A stretch of DNA of 64,000 bases, taken from positions 1 to 64,000 of the forward strand of contig JBHGNT010000042.1 of the NCBI GenBank assembly GCA_043228905.1, given 5' to 3'. Positions 48,526 to 60,800 of this stretch are shown one piece after another (within the stretch, counting starts at the first letter, position 1; each line of letters starts with the position of its first letter). Source of the DNA: Azolla caroliniana. Its lineage: Eukaryota; Polypodiophyta. The translations under genes and the position numbers were made by a program. The notes under the pieces were generated by a model. That model saw only the letters and a program-made list of their open reading frames with translations. It was not told the origin of the DNA and searched no databases.

Positions 48526-49415
48526 ATGTTCATACCTGGCTCGTGTGATATCGGATTTCTGTGTTCAAACATGCGAATCGAAGCTAACAACGCTAGCTCT
48601 AATATTGAATTAAAAAATCAAGATTTTGAAACTCAGGTCGAGAGACATGAAGAAATTAGCATATTTGAGGAGGAAGTTGAGAAGAGCGAGTCAGTAAATT
48701 AAAATGTTCATACCTGGCTCGAGTGATATCGGATTTCGGTGTTCAAACATGCGAATCGAAGCTAACAACGCTAGCTATGATATGGAATTACAAAATCAAG
48801 ATTTTAAAACTCAACTCGAGAGACATGAATAAATTAGCGAATTTGAGGAGGTAGTGGAGAAGAGCGCGTTAGTCAATTAAAATGTTCATACCTGGCTCGT
48901 GTGATATCGGATTTCTGTGTTCAAACATGCGAATCAAACCTAACAACGCTAGCTCTAATATGGAATTCAAAAATCAAGATTTTGAAACTCAGGTCCAGAG
49001 ACATGAAGAAATTAGCAAATTTGAGGAGGAAGTGGAGAAGAGCGTGTTAGTAAATTAAAATGTTCATACCTGGCTCGTGTGATATCGGATTTCTGTGTTC
49101 AAACATGCGAATCGAAGCTAACAATGCTATCTCTAATATGGAATTAAAAAATCAAGATTTTGAAACTCAGGTCCAGAGACATGAAGAAATTAGCAAATTT
49201 GAGGAGGATGTGGAGAAGAGCGCGTTAGTAAATGAAAATGTTCATACCTGGCTCGTGTGATATCGGATTTCTGTGTTCAAACATGCGAATCGAAGCTAAC
49301 AACGCTATCTCTAATATGGAATTAAAAAATCAAGATTTTGAAATTCAGGTCGAGAGACATGAAGAAATTAGCAAATTTAAGGAGGTAGTGGAGAAGATCG
49401 CGTTTGTAAATTAAA
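48526..49415 (+). repeat. Run of 5 regular monomers
   Basis: Copy of 46009-46898; differs at the first boundary (ATACCTGG against ATACCTCG). Confidence 0.93.
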
Positions 49416-49592
49416 ATGTTCATACCTCGCTCGTGTGATATCGGATTTCTGTGTTCAAACATGCGAATCGAAGCTAAAACGCTAGCTCTAATATGGAATT
49501 AAAAAATCAAGATTTTGAAACTCAGGTCGAGAGACATGAAGAAATTAGCAAATTTGAGGAGGTAGTGAAGAAGAGCGAGTCAGTAAATTAAA
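49416..49592 (+). repeat. 177-bp monomer (1-bp deletion)
   Basis: Copy of 46899 with the same AAGCTAAAACG. Confidence 0.9.
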
Positions 49593-50304
49593 ATGTTCAT
49601 ACCTGGCTCGAGTGATATCGGATTTCGGTGTTCAAACATGCGAATCGAAGATAACAACGCTAGCTATGATATGGAATTACAAAATCAAGATTTTAAAACT
49701 CAGCTCGAGAGACATGAGTAAATTAGCAAATTTGAGGAGGTAGTGAAGAAGAGCCCGTTAGTAAATTAAAATGTTCATACCTGGCTCGTGTGATATCGGA
49801 TTTCTGTGTTCAGACATGCGAATCGAAGCTAACAACGCTAGCTCTAATATTGAATTAAAAAATCAAGATTTTGAAACTCAGGTCGAGAGACATGAAGAAA
49901 TTTGCAAATTTGAGGAGGTAGTGGAGAAGAGTGCGTTGGTAAATTAAAATGTTCATACCTGGCTCTTGTGATATTGGATTTCTGTGTTCAAACATGCGAA
50001 TCGAAGCTAACAACGCTATCTCTAATATGGAATTAAAAAATCAAGATTTTGAAACTCAGGTCGAGAGACATGAAGAAATTAGCAAATGTGAGGAGGTAGT
50101 GGAGAAGATCGCGTTTGTAAATTAAAATGTTCATACCTGGCTCGTGTGATATCGGATTTCTGTGTTCAAACATGCGAATCGAAGCTAACAACGCTAGCTC
50201 TAATATGGAATTAAAAAATCAAGATTTTGAAACTCAGGTCGAGAGACATGAAGAAATTAGCAAATTTGAGGAGGTAGTGAAGAAGAGCCTGTTAGTAAAT
50301 TAAA
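49593..50304 (+). repeat. Run of 4 regular monomers
   Basis: Private changes TGATATTGGATT (49,973) and AAATGTGAGG (50,087). Confidence 0.93.
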
Positions 50305-50584
50305 ATGTTCATACCTGGCTCGTGTGATATCGGATTTCTGTGTTTAAACATGCGAATCGAAGCTAACAACGCTAGCTATGATATGGAATTAAAAAATCAA
50401 GATTTTGAAACTAAGGTCGAGAGACATGAAGAAATTTGCAAATTTGAGGAGGTAGTGGAGAAGAGCGCGTTAGTAAATTATAATATGGAATCGAAAAAAC
50501 AAGATTTTGAAACTCAGGTCCAGAGACATGAAGAAATTAGCAAATTTGAGGAGGAAGTGGAGAAGATCACGTTTGTAAATTAAA
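50305..50584 (+). repeat. Compound 280-bp unit (178 + 102)
   Basis: Standard structure with TTTCTGTGTTTAAAC and GAAACTAAGGTCG in the first half. Confidence 0.93.
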
Positions 50585-51652
50585 ATGTTCATACCTGGCT
50601 CGTGTGATATCGGATTTCTATGTTCAAACATGCGAATCGAAGCTAACAACGCTAGCTCTAATATTGAATTAAAAAATCAAGATTTTGAAACTCAGGTCGA
50701 GAGACATGAAGAAATTAGCATATTTGAGGAGGAAGTTGAGAAGAGCGAGTCAGTAAATTAAAATGTTCATACCTTGCTCGGGTGATATCGGATTTCGGTG
50801 TTCAAACATGCGAATCGAAGCTAACAACGCTAGCTATGATATAGAATTACAAAATCAAGATTTTAAAACTCAGCTCGAGAGACATGAATAAATTAGCAAA
50901 TTTGAGGATGTATTGAAGAAGAGCCTGTTAGTAAATTAAAATGTTCATACCTGGCTCTTGTGATATCGGATTTCGGTGTTCAAACATGCGAATCGAAGCT
51001 AACAACGCTATCTCTAATATGGAATCGAAAAAACAAGATTTTGAAACTCAGGTCCAGAGACATGAATAAATTAGCGAATTTGAGGAGGTAGTGGAGAAGA
51101 GCGTGTTAGTCAATTAAAATGTTCATACCTGGCTCGTGTGATATCGGATTTCTGTGTTCAAACATGCGAATCAAACCTAACAACGCTAGCTCTAATATGG
51201 AATTCAAAAATCAAGATTTTGAAACTCAGGTCCAGAGACATGAAGAAATTAGCAAATTTGAGGAGGAAGTGGAGAAGAGCGTGTTAGTAAATTAAAATGT
51301 TCATACCTGGCTCGTGTGATATCGGATTTCTGTGTTCAAACATGCGAATCGAAGCTAACAATGCTATCTCTAATATGGAATTAGAAAATCAAGATTTTGA
51401 AACTCAGGTCCAGAGACATGAAGAAATTAGCAAATTTGAGGAGGAAGTGGAGAAGAGCGCGTTAGTAAATGAAAATGTTCATACCTGGCTCGTGTGATAT
51501 CGGATTTCTGTGTTCAAACATGCGAATCGAAGCTAACAACGCTATCTCTAATATGGAATTAAAAAATCAAGATTTTGAAACTCAGGTCGAGAGACATGAA
51601 GAAATTAGCAAATTTGAGGAGGTAGTGGAGAAGATCGCGTTTGTAAATTAAA
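50585..51652 (+). repeat. Run of 6 regular monomers
   Basis: Includes TTTGAGGATGTATTG in the unit at 50763 and the full-length GGAATCG unit at 50941. Confidence 0.93.
50941..51118 (+). repeat. Full-length monomer with the GGAATCG variant
   Basis: Carries ATCTCTAATATGGAATCG with the AAAAAAC variant, then CATGAATAAATTAGCG. It is either a survivor of the parent type of the 102-bp half or a reverse recombinant. Confidence 0.83.
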
Positions 51653-51829
51653 ATGTTCATACCTGGCTCGTGTGATATCGGATTTCTGTGTTCAAACATG
51701 CGAATCGAAGCTAAAACGCTAGCTCTAATATGGAATTAAAAAATCAAGATTTTGAAACTCAGGTCGAGAGACATGAAGAAATTAGCAAATTTGAGGAGGT
51801 AGTGAAGAAGAGCGAGTCAGTAAATTAAA
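51653..51829 (+). repeat. 177-bp monomer (1-bp deletion)
   Basis: Third copy of the AAGCTAAAACG unit in this region. Confidence 0.9.
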
Positions 51830-52541
51830 ATGTTCATACCTGGCTCGAGTGATATCGGATTTCGGTGTTCAAACATGCGAATCGAAGCTAACAACGCTAG
51901 CTATGATATGGAATTACAAAATCAAGATTTTAAAACTCAGCTCGAGAGACATGAATAAATTAGCAAATTTGAGGAGGTAGTGAAGAAGAGCCCGTTAGTA
52001 AATTAAAATGTTCATACCTGGCTCGTGTGATATCGGATTTCTGTGTTCAGACATGCGAATCGAAGCTAACAACGCTAGCTCTAATATTGAATTAAAAAAT
52101 CAAGATTTTGAAACTCACGTCGAGAGACATGAAGAAATTTGCAAATTTGAGGAGGTAGTGGAGAAGAGTGCGTTGGTAAATTAAAATGTTCATACCTGGC
52201 TCTTGTGATATCGGATTTCTGTGTTCAAACATGCGAATCGAAGCTAACAACGCTATCTCTAATATGGAATTAAAAAATCAAGATTTTGAAACTCAGGTCG
52301 AGAGACATGAAGAAATTAGCAAATTTGAGGAGGTAGTGGAGAAGATCGCGTTTGTAAATTAAAATGTTCATACCTGGCTCGTGTGATATCGGATTTCTGT
52401 GTTCAAACATGCGAATCGAAGCTAACAACGCTAGGTCTAATATGGAATTAAAAAATCAAGATTTTGAAACTCAGGTCAAGAGACATGAAGAAATTAGCAA
52501 ATTTGAGGAGGTAGTGAAGAAGAGCCTGTTAGTAAATTAAA
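51830..52541 (+). repeat. Run of 4 regular monomers
   Basis: Copy of 49593-50304. Private GCTAGGTCTAAT at about 52,431. Confidence 0.93.
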
Positions 52542-52821
52542 ATGTTCATACCTGGCTCGTGTGATATCGGATTTTTGTGTTTAAACATGCGAATCGAAGC
52601 TAACAACGCTAGCTATGATATGGAATTAAAAAATCAAGATTCTGAAACTAAGGTCGAGAGACATGAAGAAATTTGCAAATTTGAGGAGGTAGTGGAGAAG
52701 AGCGCGTTAGTAAATTATAATATGGAATCGAAAAAACAAGATTTTGAAACTCAGGTCCAGAGACATGAAGAAATTAGCAAATTTGAGGAGGAAGTGGAGA
52801 AGATCACGTTTGTAAATTAAA
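52542..52821 (+). repeat. Compound 280-bp unit (178 + 102)
   Basis: Copy of 50305 with private AAGATTCTGAAAC. No further compound unit occurs for the next 9.8 kb. Confidence 0.93.
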
Positions 52822-53830
52822 ATGTTCATACCTGGCTCGTGTGATATCGGATTTCTGTGTTCAAACATGCGAATCGAAGCTAACAACGCTAGCTCTAATA
52901 TTGAATTAAAAAATCAAGATTTTGAAACTCAGGTCGAGAGACATGAAGAAATTAGCATATTTGAGGAGGAAGTTGAGAAGAGTGCGTTAGTAAATTAAAA
53001 TGTTCATACCTTGCTCTTGTGATATCGGATTTCGGTGTTCAAACATGCGAATCGAAGCTAACAACGCTAGCTATGATATAGAATTACAAAATCAAGATTT
53101 TAAAACTCAGCTCGAGAGACATGAATAAATTAGCGAATTTGAGGAGGTAGTGGAGAAGAGCGCGTTAGTAAATTAAAATGTTCATACCTGGCTCGTGTGA
53201 TATCGGATTTCTATGTTCAAACATGCGAATCAAACCTAACAACGCTAGCTCTAATATGGAATTCAAAAATCAAGATTTTGAAACTCAGGTCCAGAGACAT
53301 GAAGAAATTAGCAAATTTGAGGAGGAAGTGGAGAAGAGCGTGTTAGTAAATTAAAATGTTCATACCTGGCTCGTGTGATATCGGATTTCTGTGTTCAAAC
53401 ATGCGAATCGAAGCTAACAACGCTATCTCTAATATGGAATTAAAAAATCAAGATTTTGAAACTCAGGTCAAGAGACATGAAGAAATTAGCAAATTTGAGG
53501 AGGTAGTGGAGAAGAGCGCGTTAGTAAATTAAAATGTTCATACCTGGCTCGTGTGATATCGGATTTCTGTGTTCAAACATGCGAATCGAAGCTAACAACG
53601 CTACCTCTAATATGGAATTCAAAAATCAAGATTTTGAAACTCAGGTCCAGAGACATGAAGAAATTAGCAAATTTGAGGAGGAAGTGGAGAAGAGCGCGTT
53701 AGTAAATTAAAATGTTCATACCTGGCTCGTGTGATATCGGATTTCTGTGTTCAAACATGCGAATCGAAGCTAACAACGCTATCTCTAATATGGAATTAAA
53801 AAATCAAGATTTTGAAACTCAGGTCCAGAG
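52822..53830 (+). repeat. Copy of 42067-43075 and 30618-31626
   Basis: The units share GAGTGCGTTAG, CTTGCTCTTGTG, an A-B pair and the GCTACCTCT EcoRI unit (53,601; 42,846; 31,397). TTCTGCGTTC of the two earlier copies is TTCTGTGTTC here. The match ends near GGTCCAGAG against GGTCGAGAG. Confidence 0.8.
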
Positions 53831-55669
53831 ACATGAAGAAATTAGCAAATTTGAGGAGGAAGTGGAGAAGAGCGCATTAGTAAATGAAAATGTTCATACC
53901 TGGCTCGTGTGATATCGGATTTCTGTGTTCAAACATGCGAATCGAAGCTAACAACGCTATCTCTAATATGGAATTAAAAAATCAAGATTTTGAAACTCAG
54001 GTCGAGAGACATGAAGAAATTAGCAAATTTGAGGAGGAAGTGGAGAAGATCGCGTTTGTAAATTAAAATGTTCATACCTGGCTCGTGTGATATCGGATTT
54101 TTGTGTTCAAACATGCGAATCGAAGCTAACAACGCTAGCTCTAATATTGAATTAAAAAATCAAGATTTTGAAACTCAGGTCGAGAGACATGAAGAAATTA
54201 GCAAATTTGAGGAGCTAGTGAAGAAGAGCGTGTTAGTAAATTAAAATGTTCATACCTGGCTCGTGTGATATCGGATTTCTGTGTTCAAACATGCGAATCG
54301 AAGCTAACAACGCTATCTCTAATATGGAATTAAAAAATCAAGATTTTGAAACTCAGGTCCAGAGACATGAAGAAATTAGCAAATTTGAGGAGGAAGTGGA
54401 GAAGAGCGCGTTAGTAAATGAAAATGTTCATACCTGGCTCGTGTGATATCGGATTTCTGTGTTCAAACATGCGAATCGAAGCTAACAACGCTAGCTCTAA
54501 TATTGAATTAAAAAATCAAGATTTTGAAACTCAGGTCGAGAGACATGAAGAAATTAGCAAATTTGAGGAGGTAGTGGAGAAGATCGCGTTTGTAAAGTAA
54601 AATGTTTATACCTGGATCGTTTGATATCGGATTTCTGTGTTTAAACATGCGACTCGAAGCTAACAACGCTAGCTCTAATATTGAATTAAAAAATCAAGAT
54701 TTTGAAACTCAGGTCGAGAGACATGAAGAAATTAGCATATTTGAGGAGGAAGTTGAGAAGAGCGAGTCAGTAAATTAAAATGTTCATACCTGGCTCGTGT
54801 GATATCGGATTTCGGTGTTCAAACATGCGAATCGAAGCAAACAACGCTAGCTATGATATGGAATTATAAAATCAAGATTTTAAAACTCAGCTCGAGAGAC
54901 ATGAATAAATTAGCAAATTTGAGGAGGTAGGGGAGAAGAGCGCGTTAGTAAATTAAAATGTTCATACCTGGCTCGTGTGATATCGGATTTCTGTGTTCAA
55001 ACATGCGAATCAAACCTAACAACGCTAGCTCTAATATGGAATTCGAAAATCAAGATTTTCAAACTCAGGTCCAGAGACATGAAGAAATTAGCAAATTTGA
55101 GGAGGAAGTGGAGAAGAGCGCGTTAGTAAATTAAAATGTTCATACCTGGCTCGTGTGATATCGGATTTCTGTGTTCAAACATGCGAAGCGAAGCTAACAA
55201 CGCTATCTCTAATATGGAATTAAAAAATCAAGATTTTGAAACTCAGGTCCAGAGACATGAAAAAGTTAACAAATTTGAGGAGGAAGTGGAGAAGAGCGCG
55301 TTAGTAAATGAAAATGTTCATACCTGGCTCGTGTGATATCGGATTTCTGTGTTCAAACATGCGAATCGAAGCTAACAACGCTATCTCTAATATGGAATTA
55401 AAAAATCAAGATTTTGAAACTCAGGTCGAGAGACATGAAGAAATTAGCAAATTTGAGGAGGTAGTGGAGAAGATCGCGTTTGTAAATTAAAATGTTCATA
55501 CCTGGCTCGTGTGATATCGGATTTCTGTGTTCAAACATGCGAATCGAAGCTAACAACGCTAGCTCTAATATGGAATTAAAAAATCAAGATTTTGAAACTC
55601 AGGTCGAGAGACATGAAGAAATTAGCAAATTTGAGGAGGTAGTGAAGAAGAGCCTGTTAGTAAATTAAA

Positions 55670-56025
55670 ATGTTCATACCTGGCTCGTGTGATATCGGAT
55701 TTTTGTGTTTAAACATGCGAATCGAAGCTAACAGCACTACCTATGATATGGAATTAGAAAATCAAGATTTTGAAACTCAGGTCGAGAGACATGAAGAAAT
55801 TACCAAATTTGAGGAGGGAGTTGAGAAGAGCGCGTGAGTAAATTAAAATTGTCATACCTGGCTCGTGTGATGTCCGATTTTAGTGTTCCATCATGCGAAT
55901 TGAAACTAACAACTCTAGCTATAATATGGAATTAGAAAATCAAGATTTTGAAACTCAGGTCGAGAGACATGAAGAAATTAGCATATTTGAGGAGGAAGTT
56001 GAGAAGAGCGAGTCAGTAAATTAAA
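55670..56025 (+). repeat. Two strongly diverged monomers
   Basis: The first has AACAGCACTACC, TTACCAAATTTG, GAGGAGGGAG and GCGTGAGTAAATT; the second begins ATTGTCATACC and has TGTGATGTCCGATTTTAG, GTTCCATCATGCG, GAATTGAAAC and AACTCTAGCTATAAT. They show the highest density of private changes I saw in the array and lie together. Confidence 0.9.
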
Positions 56026-57627
56026 ATGTTCATACCTTGCTCGGGTGATATCGGATTTCGGTGTTCAAACATGCGAATCGAAGCTAACAACGCTAGCTAT
56101 GATATAGAATTACAAAATCAAGATTTTAAAACTCAGCTCGAGAGACATGAATAAATTAGCGAATTTGAGGAGGTAGTGGAGAAGAGCGCGTTAGTAAATT
56201 AAAATGTTCATACCTGGCTCGTGTGATATCGGATTTCTATGTTCAAACATGCGAATCAAACCTAACAACGCTAGCTCTAATATGGAATTCAAAAATCAAG
56301 ATTTTGAAACTCAGGTCCAGAGACATGAAGAAATTAGCAAATTTGAGGAGGAAGTGGAGAAGAGCGTGTTAGTAAATTAAAATGTTCATACCTGGCTCGT
56401 GTGATATCGGATTTCTGTGTTCAAACATGCGAATCGAAGCTAACAACGCTATCTCTAATATGGAATTAAAAAATCAAGATTTTGAAACTCAGGTCCAGAG
56501 ACATGAAGAAATTAGCAAATTTGAGGAGGAAGTGGAGAAGAGCGCGTTAGTAAATGAAAATGTTCATACCTGGCTCGTGTGATATCGGATTTCTGTGTTC
56601 AAACATGCGAATCGAAGCTAACAACGCTATCTCTAATATGGAATTAAAAAATCAAGATTTTGAAACTCAGGTCGAGAGACATGAAGAAATTAGCAAATTT
56701 GAGGAGGAAGTGGAGAAGATCGCGTTTGTAAATTAAAATGTTCATACCTGGCTCGTGTGATATCGGATTTCTGTGTTCAAACATGCGAATCGAAGCTAAC
56801 AACGCTATCTCTAATATGGAATTAAAAAATCAAGATTTTGAAACTCAGGTCCAGAGACATGAAGAAATTAGCAAATTTGAGGAGGAAGTGGAGAAGAGCG
56901 CGTTAGTAAATTAAAATGTTCATACCTGGCTCGTGTGATATCGGATTTCTGTGTTCAAACATGCGAATCGAAGCTAACAACGCTATCTCTAATATGGAAT
57001 TAAAAAATCAAGATTTTGAAACTCAGGTCCAGAGACATGAAGAAATTTGCAAATTTGAGGAGGTAGTGGAGAAGAGCGCGTTAGTAAATTAAAATGTTCA
57101 TACCTGGCTCGTGTGATATCGGATTTCTGTGTTCAAACATGCGAATCGAAGCTAACAACGCTAGCTCTAATATTGAATGAAAAAATCAAGATTTTGAAAC
57201 TCAGGTCGAGAGACATGAAGAAATTAGCAAATTTGAGGAGGTAGTGGAGAAGATCGCGTTTGTAAAGTAAAATGTTTATACCTGGATCGTTTGATATCGG
57301 ATTTCTGTGTTTAAACATGCGACTCGAAGCTAACAACGCTAGCTCTAATATGGAATTAAAAAATCAAGATTTTGAAACTCAGGTCCAGAGACATGAAGAA
57401 ATTTGCAAATTTGAGGAGGTAGTGGAGAAGAGTGCGTTAGTAAATTAAAATGTTCATACCTGGCTCTTGTGATATCGGATTTCTGTGTTCAAACATGCGA
57501 ATCGAAGCTAACAACGCTATCTCTAATATGGAATTAAAAAATCAAGATTTTGAAACTCAGGTCGAGAGACATGAAGAAATTAGCAAATTTGAGGAGGTAG
57601 TGGAGAAGATCGCGTTTGTAAATTAAA

Positions 57628-57837
57628 ATGTTCATACCTACCTCGTGTGATATCGGATTTCTGTGTTCAAACATGCGAATCGAAGCTAACAACGCTATCT
57701 CTAATATGGAATTAAAATTAACAACGCTAGCTATGATATAGAATTACAAAATCAAGATTTTAAAACTCAGCTCGAGAGACATGAATAAATTAGCGAATTT
57801 GAGGAGGTAGTGGAGAAGAGCGCGTTAGTAAATTAAA
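57628..57837 (+). repeat. 210-bp monomer with 32-bp internal duplication
   Basis: The unit reads to GGAATTAAAA (position 90), then restarts at TTAACAACGCTAGC (position 59, with one change) and continues as a class A copy. This is an out-of-register join of two monomer types. Confidence 0.92.
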
Positions 57838-60800
57838 ATGTTCATACCTGGCTCGTGTGATATCGGATTTCTATGTTCAAACATGCGAATCGAAGCTAAC
57901 AACGCTATCTCTAATATTAAATTAAAAAATCAAGATTTTGAAACTTAGGTCGAGAGACATGAAGAAATTAGCAAATTTGAGGAGGTAGTGAAGAAGAGCG
58001 TGTTAGTAAATTAAAATGTTCATACCTGGCTCGTGTGATATCGGATTTCTGTGTTCAAACATGCGAATCGAAGCTAACAACGCTATCTCTAATATGGAAT
58101 TAAAAAATCAAGATTTTGAAACTCAGGTCCAGAGACATGAAGAAATTAGCAAATTTGAGGAGCTAGTGAAGAAGAGCGTGTTAGTAAATTAAAATGTTCA
58201 TACCTGGCTCGTGTGATATCGGATTTCTGTGTTCAAACATGCGAATCGAAGCTAACAACGCTATCTCTAATATGGAATTAAAAAATCAAGATTTTGAAAC
58301 TCAGGTCCAGAGACATGAAGAAATTAGCAAATTTGAGGAGGAAGTGGAGAAGAGCGCGTTAGTAAATGAAAATGTTCATACCTGGCTCGTGTGATATCGG
58401 ATTTCTGTGTTCAAACATGCGAATCGAAGCTAACAACGCTAGCTCTAATATTGAATTAAAAAATCAAGATTTTGAAACTCAGGTCGAGAGACATGAAGAA
58501 ATTAGCAAATTTGAGGAGGTAGTGGAGAAGATCGCGTTTGTAAAGTAAAATGTTTATACCTGGATCGTTTGATATCGGATTTCTGTGTTTAAACATGCGA
58601 CTCGAAGCTAACAACGCTAGCTCTAATATGGAATTAAAAAATCAAGATTTTGAAACTCAGGTCGAGAGACATGAAGAAATTAGCATATTTGAGGAGGAAG
58701 TTGAGAAGAGCGAGTCAGTAAATTAAAATGTTCATACCTGGCTCGTGTGATATCGGATTTCGGTGTTCAAACATGCGAATCGAAGCTAACAACGCTAGCT
58801 ATGATATGGAATTATAAAATCAAGATTTTAAAACTCAGCTCGAGAGACATGAATAAATTAGCAAATTTGAGGAGGTAGTGGAGAAGAGCGCGTTAGTAAA
58901 TTAAAATGTTCATACCTGGCTCGTGTGATATCGGATTTCTGTGTTCAAACATGCGAATCAAACCTAACAACGCTAGCTCTAATATGGAATTCAAAAATCA
59001 AGATTTTCAAACTCAGGTCCAGAGACATGAAGAAATTAGCAAATTTGAGGAGGAAGTGGAGAAGAGCGCGTTAGTAAATTAAAATGTTCATACCTGGCTC
59101 GTGTGATATCGGATTTCTGTGTTCAAACATGCGAATCGAAGCTAACAACGCTATCTCTAATATGGAATTAAAAAATCAAGATTTTGAAACTCAAGTCCAG
59201 AGACATGAAAAAGTTAACAAATTTGAGGAGGAAGTGGAGAAGAGCGCGTTAGTAAATGAAAATGTTCATACCTGGCTCGTGTGATATCGGATTTCTGTGT
59301 TCAAACATGCGAATCGAAGCTAACAACGCTATCTCTAATATGGAATTAAAAAATCAAGATTTTGAAACTCAGGTCCAGAGACATGAAGAAATTAGCAAAT
59401 TTGAGGAGGTAGTGAAGAAGAGCCTGTTAGTAAATTAAAATGTTCATACCTGGCTCGTGTGATATCGGATTTTTGTGTTTAAACATGCGAATCGAAGCTA
59501 ACAGCACTACCTATGATATGGAATTAGAAAATCAAGATTTTGAAACTCAGGTCGAGAGACATGAAGAAATTACCAAATTTGAGGAGGGAGTTGAGAAGAG
59601 CGCGTGAGTAAATTAAAATTGTCATACCTGGCTCGTGTGATGTCCGATTTTAGTGTTCCATCATGCGAATTGAAACTAACAACTCTAGCTATAATATGGA
59701 ATTAGAAAATCAAGATTTTGAAACTCAGGTCGAGAGACATGAAGAAATTAGCATATTTGAGGAGGAAGTTGAGAAGAGCGAGTCAGTAAATTAAAATGTT
59801 CATACCTTGCTCGGGTGATATCGGATTTCGGTGTTCAAACATGCGAATCGAAGCTAACAACGCTAGCTATGATATAGAATTACAAAATCAAGATTTTAAA
59901 ACTCAGCTCGAGAGACATGAATAAATTAGCGAATTTGAGGAGGTAGTGGAGAAGAGCGCGTTAGTAAATTAAAATGTTCATACCTGGCTCGTGTGATATC
60001 GGATTTCTATGTTCAAACATGCGAATCAAACCTAACAACGCTAGCTCTAATATGGAATTCAAAAATCAAGATTTTGAAACTCAGGTCCAGAGACATGAAG
60101 AAATTAGCAAATTTGAGGAGGAAGTGGAGAAGAGCGTGTTAGTAAATTAAAATGTTCATACCTGGCTCGTGTGATATCGGATTTCTGTGTTCAAACATGC
60201 GAATCGAAGCTAACAACGCTATCTCTAATATGGAATTAAAAAATCAAGATTTTGAAACTCAGGTCCAAAGACATGAAGAAATTAGCAAATTTGAGGAGGA
60301 AGTGGAGAAGAGCGCGTTAGTAAATGAAAATGTTCATACCTGGCTCGTGTGATATCGGATTTCTGTGTTCAAACATACGAATCCAACCTAACAACGCTAG
60401 CTCTAATATGGAATTAAAAAATCAAGATTTTGAAACTCAGGTCGAGAGACATGAAGAAATTAGCAAATTTGAGGAGGAAGTGGAGAAGATCGCGTCTGTA
60501 AATTAAAATGTTCATACCTGGCTCGTGTGATATCGGATTTCTGTGTTCAAACATGCGAATCGAAGCTAACAACGCTATCTCTAATATGGAATTAAAAAAT
60601 CAAGATTTTGAAACTCAGGTCGAGAGACATGAAGAAATTAGCAAATTTGAGGAGGAAGTGGAGAAGAGCGCGTTAGTAAATTAAAATGTTCATACCTGGC
60701 TCGTGTGATATCGGATTTCTGTGTTCAAACATGCGAATCGAAACTAACAACGCTATCTCTAATATGGAATTAAAAAATCAAGATTTTGAAACTCAGGTCC

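Larger units (their letters stand above)
44326..49893 (+). repeat. Duplication 3,051 bp / 2,517 bp, copy two lacks 3 monomers
   Basis: Copy one is about 44326-47376. Copy two starts with 47377-47747, matching 44326-44696 at offset 3,051, and continues with 47747-49893, matching 45230-47376 at offset 2,517. The 534 bp at about 44697-45230, exactly three monomers, is absent from copy two. Shared rare states are GGCTCCTGTG (44,68x/47,73x), GAGAAATGAAG (45,490/48,007), GAGGATGTGG, TTTGAAATTCAGG, TTTAAGGAGG and GTTCAGACATG. Confidence 0.9.
48823..52982 (+). repeat. Duplication, period 2,237 bp
   Basis: Bases about 48823-50745 match 51060-52982. The period equals twelve monomers plus the 102-bp half minus the 1-bp deletion. 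Shared states are GTTAGTCAATT, AACAATGCTATC, AAGCTAAAACG, GTTCAGACATG, GAGTGCGTTGG and GAAACTAAGGTCG. Differences include CATGAGTAAATT/CATGAATAAATT and AAATGTGAGG/AAATTTGAGG. Confidence 0.87.
52822..57627 (+). repeat. Run of 27 regular monomers
   Basis: The first six units resemble 42067-43.08 kb (offset 10,755); the rest is copy one of the 3.9-kb duplication. Includes the strongly diverged pair at 55670-56025. Confidence 0.93.

Noticed and set aside
55848-56025. Diverged unit as foreign or transposon-derived insertion
   Set aside because: It keeps 178-bp length and aligns to the monomer along its whole length; it is a diverged satellite copy.
57133-57336. Reverse-strand open frames of 61-67 codons (also 63809-63994)
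   Set aside because: Antisense shadows of ordinary monomers, opened by local substitutions such as GAATGAAAAAATC; nothing suggests coding.
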